64,000 bases of DNA from Aestuariibaculum suncheonense (GCF_014596935.1 NZ_JACVXC010000003.1:248001-312000); one strand, 5' to 3'; positions 52,386 through 62,814 are shown, counted from the stretch's first letter. Numbers and translations are program-made. The notes: generated by a model not told the origin, from the sequence alone.

Positions 52386-55346
52386 TTAAAATCCGATTTT
52401 TAATCCTAAGGTATAGGTGCGCGAGTTTGGGTTAGCACCATAATCTAAAGATGCCGAAGCACCTTCGGTGGCACCAATTGAACTTGCTTCTGGATCATAT
52501 CCTTTATAATCTGTAAGGGTAAATAAATTTTGGGCACTTGCATAAAACCTAATCGATTTCAGGTATTTATTAACTTTTAAATTATAGCCCACTGCCAAAT
52601 TACTTAGTCTTACAAAATCTCCTTTCTCTAAAAACCTAGTAGAGTTCACAAATAGGTCTCCGCTAGATGGGATATCGGTTTCATTTTGTGGTGTCCATCT
52701 GTTTCTGTATTCTCCATATGTAGCCAACGATTGTACCCCTCCTGGCATTGAAATTTTCCCCCTTGTAAAGTTAAACACATCATAACCGTGTACTCCTCGA
52801 ATTAGAATGTTTAAATCAAAATCCCCAAATTCTACTGTATTATTTAATGCCCAAGTATGCTTAGGAATACCGTTACCAATAACACCTAAAATCAAATTTC
52901 CCTCATCATCTTTTAAATATTTAGCCTCTCCTGGATTACCACCCGTTTCTCCTGTTTTATAAGTCCCTAAGAATGTAGCTCCATAAAACTGCCCTAGAGG
53001 TTCTCCTACTTTTAATCGAACATAAGCCCCTGTTGTATTAGCGATACCTCCTGCTGAAGTTCCGCCTATTGGACTTAATAAAATTTCTTGTTGGCCGGCC
53101 GTAAGACTTTTTACTTCACTTTTATTGTACGAATAATTTAAATTTGCTGACCAGTTGAATTTTTCTGTACCTGCCAAAACTGTTTCAAGATCAAACTCCC
53201 AACCACCATTAAAAATTTCACCTACGTTACTTAAAACAGCCCCGCCTCCTGTAAAATCAGGCAATGGTACTTCTAATAAGAGGTCAGTTGTATTTTTCCA
53301 ATACTTGTTAGCCGAAAAATTCACCTTTCTATCAAAAAAAGAAACATCAAAACCAATATTTGACTGTTTGGTTGTTTCCCATGTTAAATCTGGATTTGCA
53401 ATAGTTCCAAGCGAAACTCCTCTAGTCTCTGAACTTCCGTCTAAAGGATAGTTTTGACCTGTAAGTAAGGTGTTGTAAGTAGAATAAGGCGCAATTGCCT
53501 GGTTACCCACTTCTCCGTAACCTGCTCTTAATTTTAAACGCTGGACAGCTCCATCAAAAATATCACGAAATTGGTATGCCAAAGATCCTGAAGGGAAATA
53601 ACCTGTTTGATTGCCTGGCCTGAAACGAGAAGACGTATCTGCACGTAATGTTCCCGTAAGGTATAATTTTTGATCAAAATTATACTCTGCACGCCCCATA
53701 TAAGAGTGGATAGTGCTTTTACTTAGATTAGCACTTACAAGTGGCGCAGTTCCTAATTCCAAAGAATAAAAATTGGCAGGAATGGTATATTCACCTGCAT
53801 TTGCATTAAAGCCTTTGCGAACAAAGTTTTGAATTTCAAAAAGCCCCGTTACTTTTATATTATGTTTATCGTATGTGTTAGACCATGTTAAAATGTTACT
53901 GTTTTGCAATGTCGTATTATAACTTGTACTAGCGCTACCAGTTGGATTACTCAAAACTGTTCCGGAAGGCACACCTCTATATATTTCTGACAAAGAATTA
54001 TTGTACAATAATCCTCCAACTATTGTTAAATTAAGATTTTCTGTAATATCGTAAGATAGATTAAGGTTTGCATTTAAGCTGTTTATGGTACCATTAGCTT
54101 CTGATTCTAAACGCTCAGCGATTGGGTTAATTAAACCCGAACCGTTAGGGCTTGATAAGTTATAGTTTCCGTCGGCACCTTTAACTGGCAAAGTAGGATC
54201 CCATCCCAACACTGCAATAATACCAGCCCTATCATCAGGAGATGAAGCACTACCCCCAGAAATTAAGTTTAATGTTTCTTCACTACTTCCGTATAGGTTT
54301 AAACCGACAGACAATTTATCGCTCATTTTTGCATCTAAATTTGCACGAAGAGAATACCTTTTATAATTGCTATTAATACTGGTTCCTGATTGGTCCACTA
54401 AATTACCAGATACAAAATACCCTATATTGTCACTTTTACCACTTAAAGAGACCTGCACATTTTGAGTATATCCTGTTCTAAAATATCTGTCTTGGTAATC
54501 TGTTCCGCCATCTATTACAGGAAGATTATTTATTGCCCCAAATTCTTCTGCAGATAAAATATCCAAGTGTTTTGAGATTGAGGAAATGGCTGTAAAGGCG
54601 TCTACATGAATACTTGCTACTCCAGATCCTCGTTTAGTGGTAACTAAAATTACACCATTAGCTCCTCTAGAACCATAAATAGCGGTTGCAGAAGCATCTT
54701 TTAAAACCTCCATAGATGCTACATCGTTTGTATTTATTGATCTGAGGTCTGCTCCAATTACACCATCAATAACAACTAGTGGTTGGTTATTTCCATTAAT
54801 TGAATTTGAGCCTCGAATCCGAATTTTAATTTCTGAACCTGGCGCTCCAGAATTTTTGTTTACAATTACTCCAGAAGCACGCCCCTGTAAAGCATCTTCA
54901 ACCCTAAACACAGGTTGTTTTTCAAAATCTTTGGAAGAAACACTAGAAACTGCTCCTGTTAAATCACTCTTTTTTGCAGTACCGTAACCTACAACGACCA
55001 CTTCATCTAAAGTGGCCGCATCTTCTTCCAACTCAATATTAATGAATGTTTTATTGCTCACAGAAGCCTCTTGTGTTTTATACCCCACATAAGAGAATAC
55101 TAAAACCGAATTGCTCGGTACATCAATCATATAGTTACCATCAAAATCTGAGGTGGCACCATTGGTAGTACCTTTTTCCAAAATACTAGCTCCTGGCAAC
55201 ACCATACCTTGGCTGTCCGTAACAGTTCCTTTTACGGTTATTACCGTTTGCGCGTGAAGATGCACTCCATTGAGAAGCATAAATAATGTCAAAAAGCTAA
55301 TATAGCCTTTCAACTTACTTAAGAAGATTCTGTTTTTTTTCATCAT
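52386..55346 (-). CDS. SusC-type TonB-dependent transporter (no STN domain)
   Basis: A 986-residue transporter with a signal peptide (to about HLHAQ, residue 33), a carboxypeptidase-regulatory-like domain (about 37-110), the TonB box/plug start at LDEVVVVGYGTAKKSDLTGAV, DASATAIYGSRGANGVILVTT, and a C-terminal beta barrel ending in YTLGLKIGF. It has no STN domain, so its regulation must come from elsewhere, probably the hybrid two-component regulator. Two ATGs (MMKK) are adjacent; either can serve. Upstream lies a decayed copy of another susC start with a conserved promoter block. Confidence 0.95.
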   Translation of the reverse strand: MMKKNRIFLSKLKGYISFLTLFMLLNGVHLHAQTVITVKGTVTDSQGMVLPGASILEKGTTNGATSDFDGNYMIDVPSNSVLVFSYVGYKTQEASVSNKTFINIELEEDAATLDEVVVVGYGTAKKSDLTGAVSSVSSKDFEKQPVFRVEDALQGRASGVIVNKNSGAPGSEIKIRIRGSNSINGNNQPLVVIDGVIGADLRSINTNDVASMEVLKDASATAIYGSRGANGVILVTTKRGSGVASIHVDAFTAISSISKHLDILSAEEFGAINNLPVIDGGTDYQDRYFRTGYTQNVQVSLSGKSDNIGYFVSGNLVDQSGTSINSNYKRYSLRANLDAKMSDKLSVGLNLYGSSEETLNLISGGSASSPDDRAGIIAVLGWDPTLPVKGADGNYNLSSPNGSGLINPIAERLESEANGTINSLNANLNLSYDITENLNLTIVGGLLYNNSLSEIYRGVPSGTVLSNPTGSASTSYNTTLQNSNILTWSNTYDKHNIKVTGLFEIQNFVRKGFNANAGEYTIPANFYSLELGTAPLVSANLSKSTIHSYMGRAEYNFDQKLYLTGTLRADTSSRFRPGNQTGYFPSGSLAYQFRDIFDGAVQRLKLRAGYGEVGNQAIAPYSTYNTLLTGQNYPLDGSSETRGVSLGTIANPDLTWETTKQSNIGFDVSFFDRKVNFSANKYWKNTTDLLLEVPLPDFTGGGAVLSNVGEIFNGGWEFDLETVLAGTEKFNWSANLNYSYNKSEVKSLTAGQQEILLSPIGGTSAGGIANTTGAYVRLKVGEPLGQFYGATFLGTYKTGETGGNPGEAKYLKDDEGNLILGVIGNGIPKHTWALNNTVEFGDFDLNILIRGVHGYDVFNFTRGKISMPGGVQSLATYGEYRNRWTPQNETDIPSSGDLFVNSTRFLEKGDFVRLSNLAVGYNLKVNKYLKSIRFYASAQNLFTLTDYKGYDPEASSIGATEGASASLDYGANPNSRTYTLGLKIGF

Positions 55347-55407
55347 TTCTTTTTGATTTTAGTTATTAGTTAAAAAATTATTTGTTGATTTCTGAAAATA
55401 TGTGGGT

Positions 55408-55618
55408 TTCCATCAAAATCTGTACTCACTCTTTTTTGTACCTTTCTCAACCTAATTCACTCCTTGAAGTGGTATACCTATCTCATCTACAACGGTACCA
55501 GCAACTGTCTTTACCAAGTCGCTAACAGAATGGCTACTCGTTACCATTAATAATAAAAACTAAAAAGCATTGTATTTCTGCCACTAAATTTTGCTAAAAA
55601 CGGCTTTAACTGATTTTC
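55408..55618 (-). pseudogene. Decayed 5' end of a susC gene
   Basis: On the minus strand, reading from about 55618, the sequence matches the start of the susC at 59589-62777: ATGAAA, then pieces that translate as KPFLAKFSGRNTM, VDEIGIPLQGVN and VEKGT, broken by stops and frameshifts. It ends near 55408 where homology to the intact susC (FDGN region) stops. It sits in the 480-base gap between SusC and the T9SS protein. So an older susC of the second type once stood here, or its start was copied in, and then decayed. Confidence 0.75.
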
Positions 55619-55658
55619 ATTTTATTCATTAAGTTTTGTTTGTGTTTTGATTTATACC

Positions 55659-55725
55659 CAAACTTATATATCAATTGTGGCAAATAAAGGGGGGGTATAT
55701 GCTTATTCAACCGTGGTTTTCTGTT
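55659..55725 (-). promoter_or_regulatory. Promoter-like block shared with the second susC (copy B)
   Basis: This block is very similar to 62815-62881, the region just before the intact susC. It includes a -7 box TAAGTTTG (minus strand, 55659-55666) fitting TAnnTTTG, and a conserved stretch ending in AATAAAGG then GGGGTATATGC on plus. It is probably a promoter with an activator site for the operon starting at 55346. The leader to that susC is about 310 bases and includes the decayed susC start. Confidence 0.6.
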
Positions 55726-55773
55726 CATAAAAACACATAATTACAAACACATACATTATTTTTCAGAAATAAA

Positions 55774-55814
55774 AAAGGTTCAACTATTTCATATTTATGT
55801 CTTATTGAACCTTT
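55774..55814 (-). terminator. Terminator after the T9SS protein
   Basis: On the minus strand AAAGGTTCAA and TTGAACCTTT pair over a 21-base loop, followed by a run of T. It lies 13 bases after the stop at 55827. Confidence 0.75.
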
Positions 55815-55826
55815 AAGGGTAAAAAT

Positions 55827-56828
55827 CTAATTCAGAACAATTTTTTTAATTAGTAAGTCCCCATTTTTATCCTTTAGTTTTAAGATATAAAGTCCTTTTG
55901 AAAATTGACTTACGTTAATAAGCTCACTAAAATCTTTATTGTACACAGTTTTTCCTGTAATATCTATTAACTGAACATTTTTAATTGTGATATTAGGGTT
56001 TAAACTCTTAATATTTAATTGACTTTTCACAGGGTTAGGATACACACTAATACCTTCAACTAAGAAAGAGTTGTTAATAGACAAAAGCGGTGTTGTAGAT
56101 CCTGTATAGGTTAAATCTGAAATATTAAAGGTTCCATTTCTATTAGTAGCTGAATCAAAAACACCTCCTGTAGGTCCATTAAGGCTTGATTGCCTTCTTA
56201 TAGCAATAGCAAATTGTGTTCCACACGTAATCTCTGACAAGTCTACCGATTGTGTTGTCCAAACACCATCGGCTCCCATTTCTGCAGAATCGGCAACTGG
56301 AGAGGTTGTTATTGGAGTCCAGGTCACCGTTGTTGGATCTGTACCTGTTACAAAATCCGTAGCATATAAAACTGATGTATCTGTATCTAAATTCGATCCT
56401 CCATCCTCACGAAAGGTCGTTCTTGTTGAAAATGTAAAAAATTTAGATCCCGAATCGTAAGCACTCAAGTCAATAGAATTAACAACAATCCAAACGTCTG
56501 TAGCATAATTAGTACTTCCATCATTTGCCTGAATTCTTAAAGATCTGTTATCTCTAGCATCTCCGGCTGGATAGTTATTATCTGGTCTTATATAACCTAT
56601 TTCTCCGGCACTGAGACCATCGACAGGTATAGATGAGTTTCCACTTGGAGTTAAAGTTGCTTCGGTTGTTGTTACTGTAAATCCAGATGCTCCAGTTGCG
56701 TATCTCATATCCTCATAAAATATTAAATCATCTCCAGGTAAACCAGTTGCGTTAGCTGTCTGTGCGTATTCTTTAGCACTTACTGATAGCAGCATTAAAA
56801 TAAATAGTTGTTTGGTAATTTTTTTCAT
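55827..56828 (-). CDS. Secreted protein with T9SS type A sorting domain
   Basis: A 333-residue protein with a signal peptide (ends KEYAQ, residue 23) and a beta-sandwich middle (about 28-245) resembling the choice-of-anchor/cleaved-adhesin group (LIFYEDMRYATGASGFT at the start, IVVNSIDLSAYDSGSKFFTFS in the middle). The C-terminal part starts with VYPNPVKSQLNIKSL and ends LLIKKIVLN, a T9SS sorting signal. No catalytic motif is seen. It is 200 bases downstream of the DUF5017-like gene, with a terminator in between, so it may have its own promoter. It probably binds a surface ligand or glycan. Confidence 0.8.
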   Translation of the reverse strand: MKKITKQLFILMLLSVSAKEYAQTANATGLPGDDLIFYEDMRYATGASGFTVTTTEATLTPSGNSSIPVDGLSAGEIGYIRPDNNYPAGDARDNRSLRIQANDGSTNYATDVWIVVNSIDLSAYDSGSKFFTFSTRTTFREDGGSNLDTDTSVLYATDFVTGTDPTTVTWTPITTSPVADSAEMGADGVWTTQSVDLSEITCGTQFAIAIRRQSSLNGPTGGVFDSATNRNGTFNISDLTYTGSTTPLLSINNSFLVEGISVYPNPVKSQLNIKSLNPNITIKNVQLIDITGKTVYNKDFSELINVSQFSKGLYILKLKDKNGDLLIKKIVLN

Positions 56829-56964
56829 GATATTAGTTTTTAGTTATACTTATGAGATAAAATTACCTTACTAATAAGTAAAGATGCCGTGGTTAACTAT
56901 TCTAAAGGAAGGGGTTAACTGTTCAATTACATTATTTACTAGCGATACAATACTTTACAAGCAT

Positions 56965-56998
56965 AAAAAAACCGGCATTATTTAAAACAATACCGGTC
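56965..56998 (-). terminator. Terminator after the DUF5017-like gene
   Basis: On the minus strand ACCGGTATT and AATGCCGGT pair (one G-U) and a run of seven T follows. It lies about 33 bases downstream of the stop at 57029 and ends the susC2-susD2 operon. Confidence 0.8.
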
Positions 56999-57028
56999 TT
57001 ACCAAAATACCAATCAATAAACAAGAAT

Positions 57029-57958
57029 TTACTCTGTTACTGTTATTGAAAACTGTTCTACCTTTTCTTTATCTCCATATATGGTTGTATTGTTCCCTAC
57101 CAGAGTTACCGTATAAACTCCTGGTGTAGTATAAGTGTATTCAAAATCATTCAATAATGTCGAATATGCCTTTAAATTAACTGCTGTATCTGGTGCTACT
57201 GCGGTTAAGTTGATGGCGTTGGTTATTAACCAATCTTCATTCACTATTCTGTCGCTATTACCACGCATTCTCCAATAACCATTTCCAGAATCCCAATACC
57301 ACTTTGCAGCATTCCAGGCTTCAACTACTCCCTGAATATCAACTGGAGTAAATCCTGGATTTGTTTCATCAGCAACTGTTAGCAGAGCAGGTGCATCTTC
57401 CACATCCATTTGAATACTTAAATCGTTAAAATACCATTCTGCCCCACGATCTATAATATTATCAGAAAAATACCTGAACCCAAAATAAATAGTATTACCA
57501 TCGGCTAAATCTGTAACATCAACAATACCTGAACTTTGAAAGGTGAAATCGTAGCGGGTAGAAATATCAAAGCGATCAGTAATATCTAGCCAGGTTGCAC
57601 TTTTTACAGATTCAGGATCTCCTGAACCATCGTAATCTTTAGAATACCAAACCGTTAATGTTCCTGTAGCATTAGAACCTAATCCCCACTTTTGGGAATT
57701 TTCGAAAGACATGGTTACCGTACCCTCTGCATTTGTTCTATCTCTGTATTTGTATTGATGACCAAACTCTCCTGAATAAAATCTTAAAAAATCTGGTGCA
57801 TTATCTACAGTAAAGATTACAGGATCACCAGCCTTAACTTCAAGTGAATTTGGTGTTACTGTAAAATTTGGGGAAGACACTTCTTCCGCATTATCGCAAC
57901 TTTGAACTAAACATGCTACTACAAATAAACATGCTACTATTTTATTGAAATTCTTCAT
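57029..57958 (-). CDS. DUF5017-like surface lipoprotein
   Basis: A 309-residue lipoprotein (lipobox LVQS-Cys21) with an N-terminal PKD/Ig-like strand set (PNFTVTPNSLEVKAGDPVIFTV) and a larger beta domain with FYSGEFGHQYKYRDRTNAEG, FTFQSSGIVDVTDLAD and WYFNDLSIQMDV. This pattern is what I know as DUF5017, common as the third gene after susC-susD in Bacteroidota. It probably acts like SusE/F as a surface glycan-binding protein. It starts 30 bases after the SusD stop and is followed by a terminator. Confidence 0.78.
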   Translation of the reverse strand: MKNFNKIVACLFVVACLVQSCDNAEEVSSPNFTVTPNSLEVKAGDPVIFTVDNAPDFLRFYSGEFGHQYKYRDRTNAEGTVTMSFENSQKWGLGSNATGTLTVWYSKDYDGSGDPESVKSATWLDITDRFDISTRYDFTFQSSGIVDVTDLADGNTIYFGFRYFSDNIIDRGAEWYFNDLSIQMDVEDAPALLTVADETNPGFTPVDIQGVVEAWNAAKWYWDSGNGYWRMRGNSDRIVNEDWLITNAINLTAVAPDTAVNLKAYSTLLNDFEYTYTTPGVYTVTLVGNNTTIYGDKEKVEQFSITVTE

Positions 57959-57988
57959 TGTTTCTTTGTTTAAAATTACCTCCTTTTA

Positions 57989-59572
57989 CTACCAATTTGG
58001 ATTTTGTTTCACCAAATCGTTCGCTCCTATTTCTTGTTCTGGAATAGGCAAAAGTTTGTGTTTACTATCGTCGTAATTTATATAACTGTCTAAATAATAT
58101 CCTTGTAAGGTATTCGTTCTAGTTGCAGGAGAACCTGTTCCATATATTGACCAATCGGTATTTTCGGTACCATCGGCGGCTTGTAAAGCAGCCATAGTCT
58201 CATCAACTTTTTCCTGCATTATACCCCATCTAATCAAATCGTACTTACGCACTCCTTCAAAACATAACTCTAAACGACGCTCTTCCTGAATCAATTCATT
58301 TGTTATAGATCCTGTTAAAGGCGTTGCGTGTGCTCTGTCTCTAACTTCATTTACAGCATTTAGAGCTGCTACTGAACCAGGGTTTAATTGATTTTCGGCT
58401 TCAGCATACATTAATAACACATCAGAATATCTTAACACAGGCCAGTGATGTGGTCCATAACTACCTGTACCACCAGCCTCCAATAAACGTCGGTACTTTG
58501 AAGCGGCATATACTAATTGATTAAATGATGTTGCAAATTCACAATTATTATTTGTTGGAATATAATAAGGTGAAACATTCCACAAACCACGTTCATCATT
58601 TGCATCATTGCGATAAGCATTTGTTAATGTAATAGTTGCTGAAATTAAACCAAATCCTCTGTTATTACATGAACCGTCATCCACTCTAAATCCAATGCTA
58701 GACCCTAGTTTTCCGGATTGCTGTTGATCTTGATTGCCAAAGAAAAATCCAATTTGAAATAACACCTCTTTAGTATCATACTCTTCTTGAGCAAGTTTAT
58801 TAAACACATCTTCGTAGCTTGAGTTTAGCTCATGATATCCATTATCAATTACCTTTTTTGCCCAGTCTCTTGCTTTTGTATAATAATCGCCATCATTTGT
58901 AAATGGCTCTCCTGCACGATATAAACAAACTCTGGCTAATAACCCTTGTACCGCAGATTTACTTGCCCGACCAGGTTCAACCTCTTGAATATCTTTCAAA
59001 TTAGCTTCAGCATACTCTAAATCTGAAATTATTTGATTGTATACATCTACACCTTTTGTTCTCGGTAATAATTGTTTTATAGTGGTTTCTGTAGGCATTG
59101 GAATACCATCTAAACCTCCAAAATTTCTTTGTAAATCGAAAAACAAATAGGCTCTAATAAAACGGGCTTCTGCTGTAAAATATATTTTTTGCGCTTCTGT
59201 TAACCCTTGAGAATTACTAACCTCAACAAGCATAACATTAGCAGCATTAACTCCTTCGTAAAGTAATGTCCAAGCATCTAACACATCTGAACTGTTACTG
59301 GCAAAACTATTTTCTAAGTAAAAGCGGTTTACACTTCTGTTTTCAAAACCTTCATCGGTTCCAGCCGATGGATACATAGCATTAATTATCGATTCTCTAT
59401 AAGCTCTTACCACACGAGAATACACCCCCATAAGTCCTGCTGTAGCTCCTGCTTCGTTTTGATACAATGTTGCAGATCCTAAACCATCCTGCGGTAAAAT
59501 ATCGAGTTTATCATCACAACTTAAGATGATGATGAAACTACATATGGTGAATATTAAATTTTTTATTTTCAT
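57989..59572 (-). CDS. SusD/RagB-type outer-membrane lipoprotein
   Basis: A 527-residue SusD-family protein with a lipobox (IILS-Cys19). Typical regions: SATLYQNEAGATAGLMGVYSR, TAEARFIRAYLFFDLQRNFGG (about 135), YSDVLLMYAEAENQLN (about 385), RRLELCFEGVRKYDLIRW, and a C-terminus ending LLPIPEQEIGANDLVKQNPNW. It pairs with the SusC gene 16 bases upstream. It is quite different from the other SusD proteins in the window, so this second Sus pair probably takes a different fragment or size class. Confidence 0.95.
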   Translation of the reverse strand: MKIKNLIFTICSFIIILSCDDKLDILPQDGLGSATLYQNEAGATAGLMGVYSRVVRAYRESIINAMYPSAGTDEGFENRSVNRFYLENSFASNSSDVLDAWTLLYEGVNAANVMLVEVSNSQGLTEAQKIYFTAEARFIRAYLFFDLQRNFGGLDGIPMPTETTIKQLLPRTKGVDVYNQIISDLEYAEANLKDIQEVEPGRASKSAVQGLLARVCLYRAGEPFTNDGDYYTKARDWAKKVIDNGYHELNSSYEDVFNKLAQEEYDTKEVLFQIGFFFGNQDQQQSGKLGSSIGFRVDDGSCNNRGFGLISATITLTNAYRNDANDERGLWNVSPYYIPTNNNCEFATSFNQLVYAASKYRRLLEAGGTGSYGPHHWPVLRYSDVLLMYAEAENQLNPGSVAALNAVNEVRDRAHATPLTGSITNELIQEERRLELCFEGVRKYDLIRWGIMQEKVDETMAALQAADGTENTDWSIYGTGSPATRTNTLQGYYLDSYINYDDSKHKLLPIPEQEIGANDLVKQNPNW

Positions 59573-59588
59573 GATTAAGATTAAGCGT

Positions 59589-62500
59589 TTAGAAAGTTAA
59601 ATTAAGACCAAGACTAACAGTTCTGGTTACAGGATAAGACGAGTAATCTACTCCTGGCATAATAGGAGAACTATTAACTGAAACATCTGGATCGAATCCG
59701 CTGTAATTAGTCCAGGTAATTAAATTTTGTGCAGATAAATAAATAGATGCTTCGTTTAAACTCAATTTTTTAACCAGATCTTTTGAAAAGTTATAGGATA
59801 GATTAATAGTTTTTAATCGAATATATGAGCCGTCTTCAACTATTCTTGAAGACACATCTTCAAAGCCTCTTCCCCCGGCTCTAAACATATTAGTATCTTG
59901 ATTAGTTGGTGTCCACCTGTTCGTTACAGTTGCATATTGATTTTGCGCATAATAGGCCATTTCTTCAAAAATGAGTCGGTTGGCATTTAAAATATCATTG
60001 CCGTAAGACCATTGAAAAAATACGCTTAAGTCGAAACCTTTATATGAAAATGTGTTCCCTAAACCTCCAAAATGTTCAGGTAATCCATTACCTATTATGG
60101 TTTTGTCATCAGCTGTTATTCTTCCATCTCCATTTAAATCTTTATACTTTTCATCTCCTGGCTGTCTAATGGCTGAACCTCCATCGTAATCTGGTTGATC
60201 TGCTTTCAAAATATGGGTAGCATCATCAGGGTTATAGTTTTCGAAGTCATCAGGTTGATATACGCCATCTGAAATATAACCGTACATATTTCCTAAAGGC
60301 TGACCTTCTTGAACTATAAACTGGTTTGAATTATATCGTTGGTAATATCTTGGATTCCCAAAAATTGGTTTGCCTTCTGGAAGAGACATCACTCTGTTTT
60401 GGTTAAATGAAATATTGAAATCTGTTGTCCATTTAAAATTCTCTTTATCTATGTTTATAGTATTTAAGGCTATCTCTAAACCTCTATTTCTAACAGTTCC
60501 GCTATTTTTCCAAATGGTACTAATTCCTAATGTTGGTGGTGTATCTGCGTTAATTAATAAGTCTTTTGTATTCTTTTCATAAACTTCAATTGTTGTTGAA
60601 ATTCGTCCGTTAAAAAAACCTAAGTCAACACCTGCATTATACATTTCTGTAATTTCCCATTCTACATTAGGATTAGCTCCAGAAGATGTTGGTCGCTGTC
60701 CTAAAACTTCCGAGCCATTAATATAATATGAAGCCAATTCTGAGGTAAACAAATCGAATCTCGCTTCCCCAGGAATTCTATCGTTACCTGTTTTACCATA
60801 TCCAGCCTTAAATTTCATCTGAGATACAAATCCTAAATTCTTAATAAAAGATTCCTCTTCTGCTTTCCATGCTAATGCCAATGACGGGAAATACCCTATA
60901 TTATGACCAGGAGCAAATTTTGAAGAACCATCACGTCTAATAGACGCTGTTAGTAAATATTTATCGTTAAACGAATAGTTTGCTCTTGCCATTAGAGATT
61001 CGATTCGAGACTTCTCGCTACCATTAATATCATCTGTAGTTGAAAGCGTTCCTTCATCTAAGGAATTGATTCCTTGACTTTCTGCGTATTGTGGAATTTG
61101 AATCGCTCTGGTAAAACTTCTTGTAATGTTTCGAACGTTAAGCGAGTGCCCTACTAAAACATTTACATCATGTTTCCCAAAGGATTTATTGAATGTTAAC
61201 GTATTAATGGCAGACAGTGTTTTATAATTCTGGTAATCCATGGTTCCGTTAATTCCATTAATAGGATTAATTAATCTACCATAAACCGTGTTACTATTAT
61301 TAAAAATTCCTGTTCTTCTAAAATCACCATTATAACTTCCTTTTGTTTCGAAGGTAAGACTAGGAATTATTTTATAACGCAATGCTAAGTTGGAAATAAA
61401 CTGATTGGTTTCCTTTTTTCTGTATTCGTTATTTAACGATACTATAGGATGCCAACTAAATATATTATTAATGTCAAACTCGTCTGTGTTGATTCCATAT
61501 AACGGGTTATTATCTCCATAATCTTTAAACTTGTTTACTACATTAGGATACGTAATTACGTTTCTCATAAACGAATAAGCTGTATTTCCCTTTGTATCTA
61601 ATCCTTGTAGTTCGGTGTTTGCGTAAATTATATTTAGAGTAACATCTAATTTTTTATTTATTTTATGTCTTAAGTTTAACCTTCCATTTATTTTCTTGTA
61701 TTCAGATTTTAATAAGGTACCTTCGTCATTCAACATATTTAAAGATGCATCAAACTTAGTTAAGTCGCTTCCACTTCCTATTTTAAGCGTATGTGATTTT
61801 GAAAAACCTGTTCTAAACGCTTCATCCTGCCAATTGGCCGAAGGTGAATTTATATAGTCTTCAAGACTTCCTACAACATTATCTTCATCGTCTACATAAA
61901 AACGAGACGCCGCTCCATTCGGGTTTATTTCCTCTGCAAGTTTTATTGATTCGTAAGCTGATAAGACGTCTAATTTATTAGCAACATTTTTAACATCCAA
62001 CCTTGTCTCATATGACACTTTGGTCTTTCCTATTTTAGATTGTTTCGTAGTTATTAAAACAACACCATTAGCTCCTCTCGCTCCATAAATTGCCGTAGCT
62101 GAAGCATCTTTTAAAATATCAATACTCTGAATATCGGTTGGATTTAAGATACCTGGATTAAAATCTTCTACAATAAAACCATCAAGAACATAAAGTGGTG
62201 AATTATCACCATTAACCGTATTTTTTCCTCGAATAGTAATTTCTAATCCTGCCCCTGGCTCACCAGTATCTGCTCCTACTTGCACCCCTGTGACACGACC
62301 AGCCAAAGCCTGATCGAAGTTTGCTACCGGAGCTTCTGTTAGTTTATCCATTTTTACTGATGCTACCGAACCTGTTAAATCTTTCCTTTTAACCGATCCG
62401 TATCCTACAACGACTGCGGCATCCAGTTGCTGTAAATCTGGCGCCATGTTTACATTTATTTTAGACTGCTGCCCTACAGTAATTTCAACGGATTTGTACC

Positions 62501-62777
62501 CCATAAAAGACAAGACTAAAACAGATTCTGGTGTTACTTGAATAGAAAAATTCCCATCAAAATCTGTGCTTGCTCCGTTTTTTGTGCCCTTTTCAACCAA
62601 ATTCACTCCTGGAAGAGGCATGCCTATCTCATCTACAACGGTACCAGTAACTGTCTTTACTTGGGCATTAGCAGAAAGACTACTCATTACCATTAATAAC
62701 AGAAATACAAAAAGCAATGTATTCCTGCTGCCAAATTGTGCTGAAAACAGCTTTAACTGATTTTTCATTTTAGTCAT
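59589..62777 (-). CDS. SusC-type TonB-dependent transporter
   Basis: A 1062-residue transporter without an STN domain. It has a signal peptide (to about residue 38, SANAQ), a carboxypeptidase-regulatory-like domain (about 40-115), a plug starting DAAVVVGYGSVKRKDLTGSVASV, DASATAIYGARGANGVVLITT, and a beta barrel ending VTRTVSLGLNLTF. M1 and M4 are both possible starts; the decayed copy near 55618 begins at the equivalent of M4. It lies 154 bases after the regulator gene and has a promoter block shared with copy B. It likely imports oligosaccharides from the same glycan as the right-arm operon. Confidence 0.95.
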   Translation of the reverse strand: MTKMKNQLKLFSAQFGSRNTLLFVFLLLMVMSSLSANAQVKTVTGTVVDEIGMPLPGVNLVEKGTKNGASTDFDGNFSIQVTPESVLVLSFMGYKSVEITVGQQSKINVNMAPDLQQLDAAVVVGYGSVKRKDLTGSVASVKMDKLTEAPVANFDQALAGRVTGVQVGADTGEPGAGLEITIRGKNTVNGDNSPLYVLDGFIVEDFNPGILNPTDIQSIDILKDASATAIYGARGANGVVLITTKQSKIGKTKVSYETRLDVKNVANKLDVLSAYESIKLAEEINPNGAASRFYVDDEDNVVGSLEDYINSPSANWQDEAFRTGFSKSHTLKIGSGSDLTKFDASLNMLNDEGTLLKSEYKKINGRLNLRHKINKKLDVTLNIIYANTELQGLDTKGNTAYSFMRNVITYPNVVNKFKDYGDNNPLYGINTDEFDINNIFSWHPIVSLNNEYRKKETNQFISNLALRYKIIPSLTFETKGSYNGDFRRTGIFNNSNTVYGRLINPINGINGTMDYQNYKTLSAINTLTFNKSFGKHDVNVLVGHSLNVRNITRSFTRAIQIPQYAESQGINSLDEGTLSTTDDINGSEKSRIESLMARANYSFNDKYLLTASIRRDGSSKFAPGHNIGYFPSLALAWKAEEESFIKNLGFVSQMKFKAGYGKTGNDRIPGEARFDLFTSELASYYINGSEVLGQRPTSSGANPNVEWEITEMYNAGVDLGFFNGRISTTIEVYEKNTKDLLINADTPPTLGISTIWKNSGTVRNRGLEIALNTINIDKENFKWTTDFNISFNQNRVMSLPEGKPIFGNPRYYQRYNSNQFIVQEGQPLGNMYGYISDGVYQPDDFENYNPDDATHILKADQPDYDGGSAIRQPGDEKYKDLNGDGRITADDKTIIGNGLPEHFGGLGNTFSYKGFDLSVFFQWSYGNDILNANRLIFEEMAYYAQNQYATVTNRWTPTNQDTNMFRAGGRGFEDVSSRIVEDGSYIRLKTINLSYNFSKDLVKKLSLNEASIYLSAQNLITWTNYSGFDPDVSVNSSPIMPGVDYSSYPVTRTVSLGLNLTF

Positions 62778-62814
62778 TAAATTAAGTTTTGTTTGTGTTT
62801 GATTTATTCATACC

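Noticed and set aside
53155-53451. 98-codon plus-strand frame
   Set aside because: Opposite the conserved beta barrel of the SusC gene; no support of its own.
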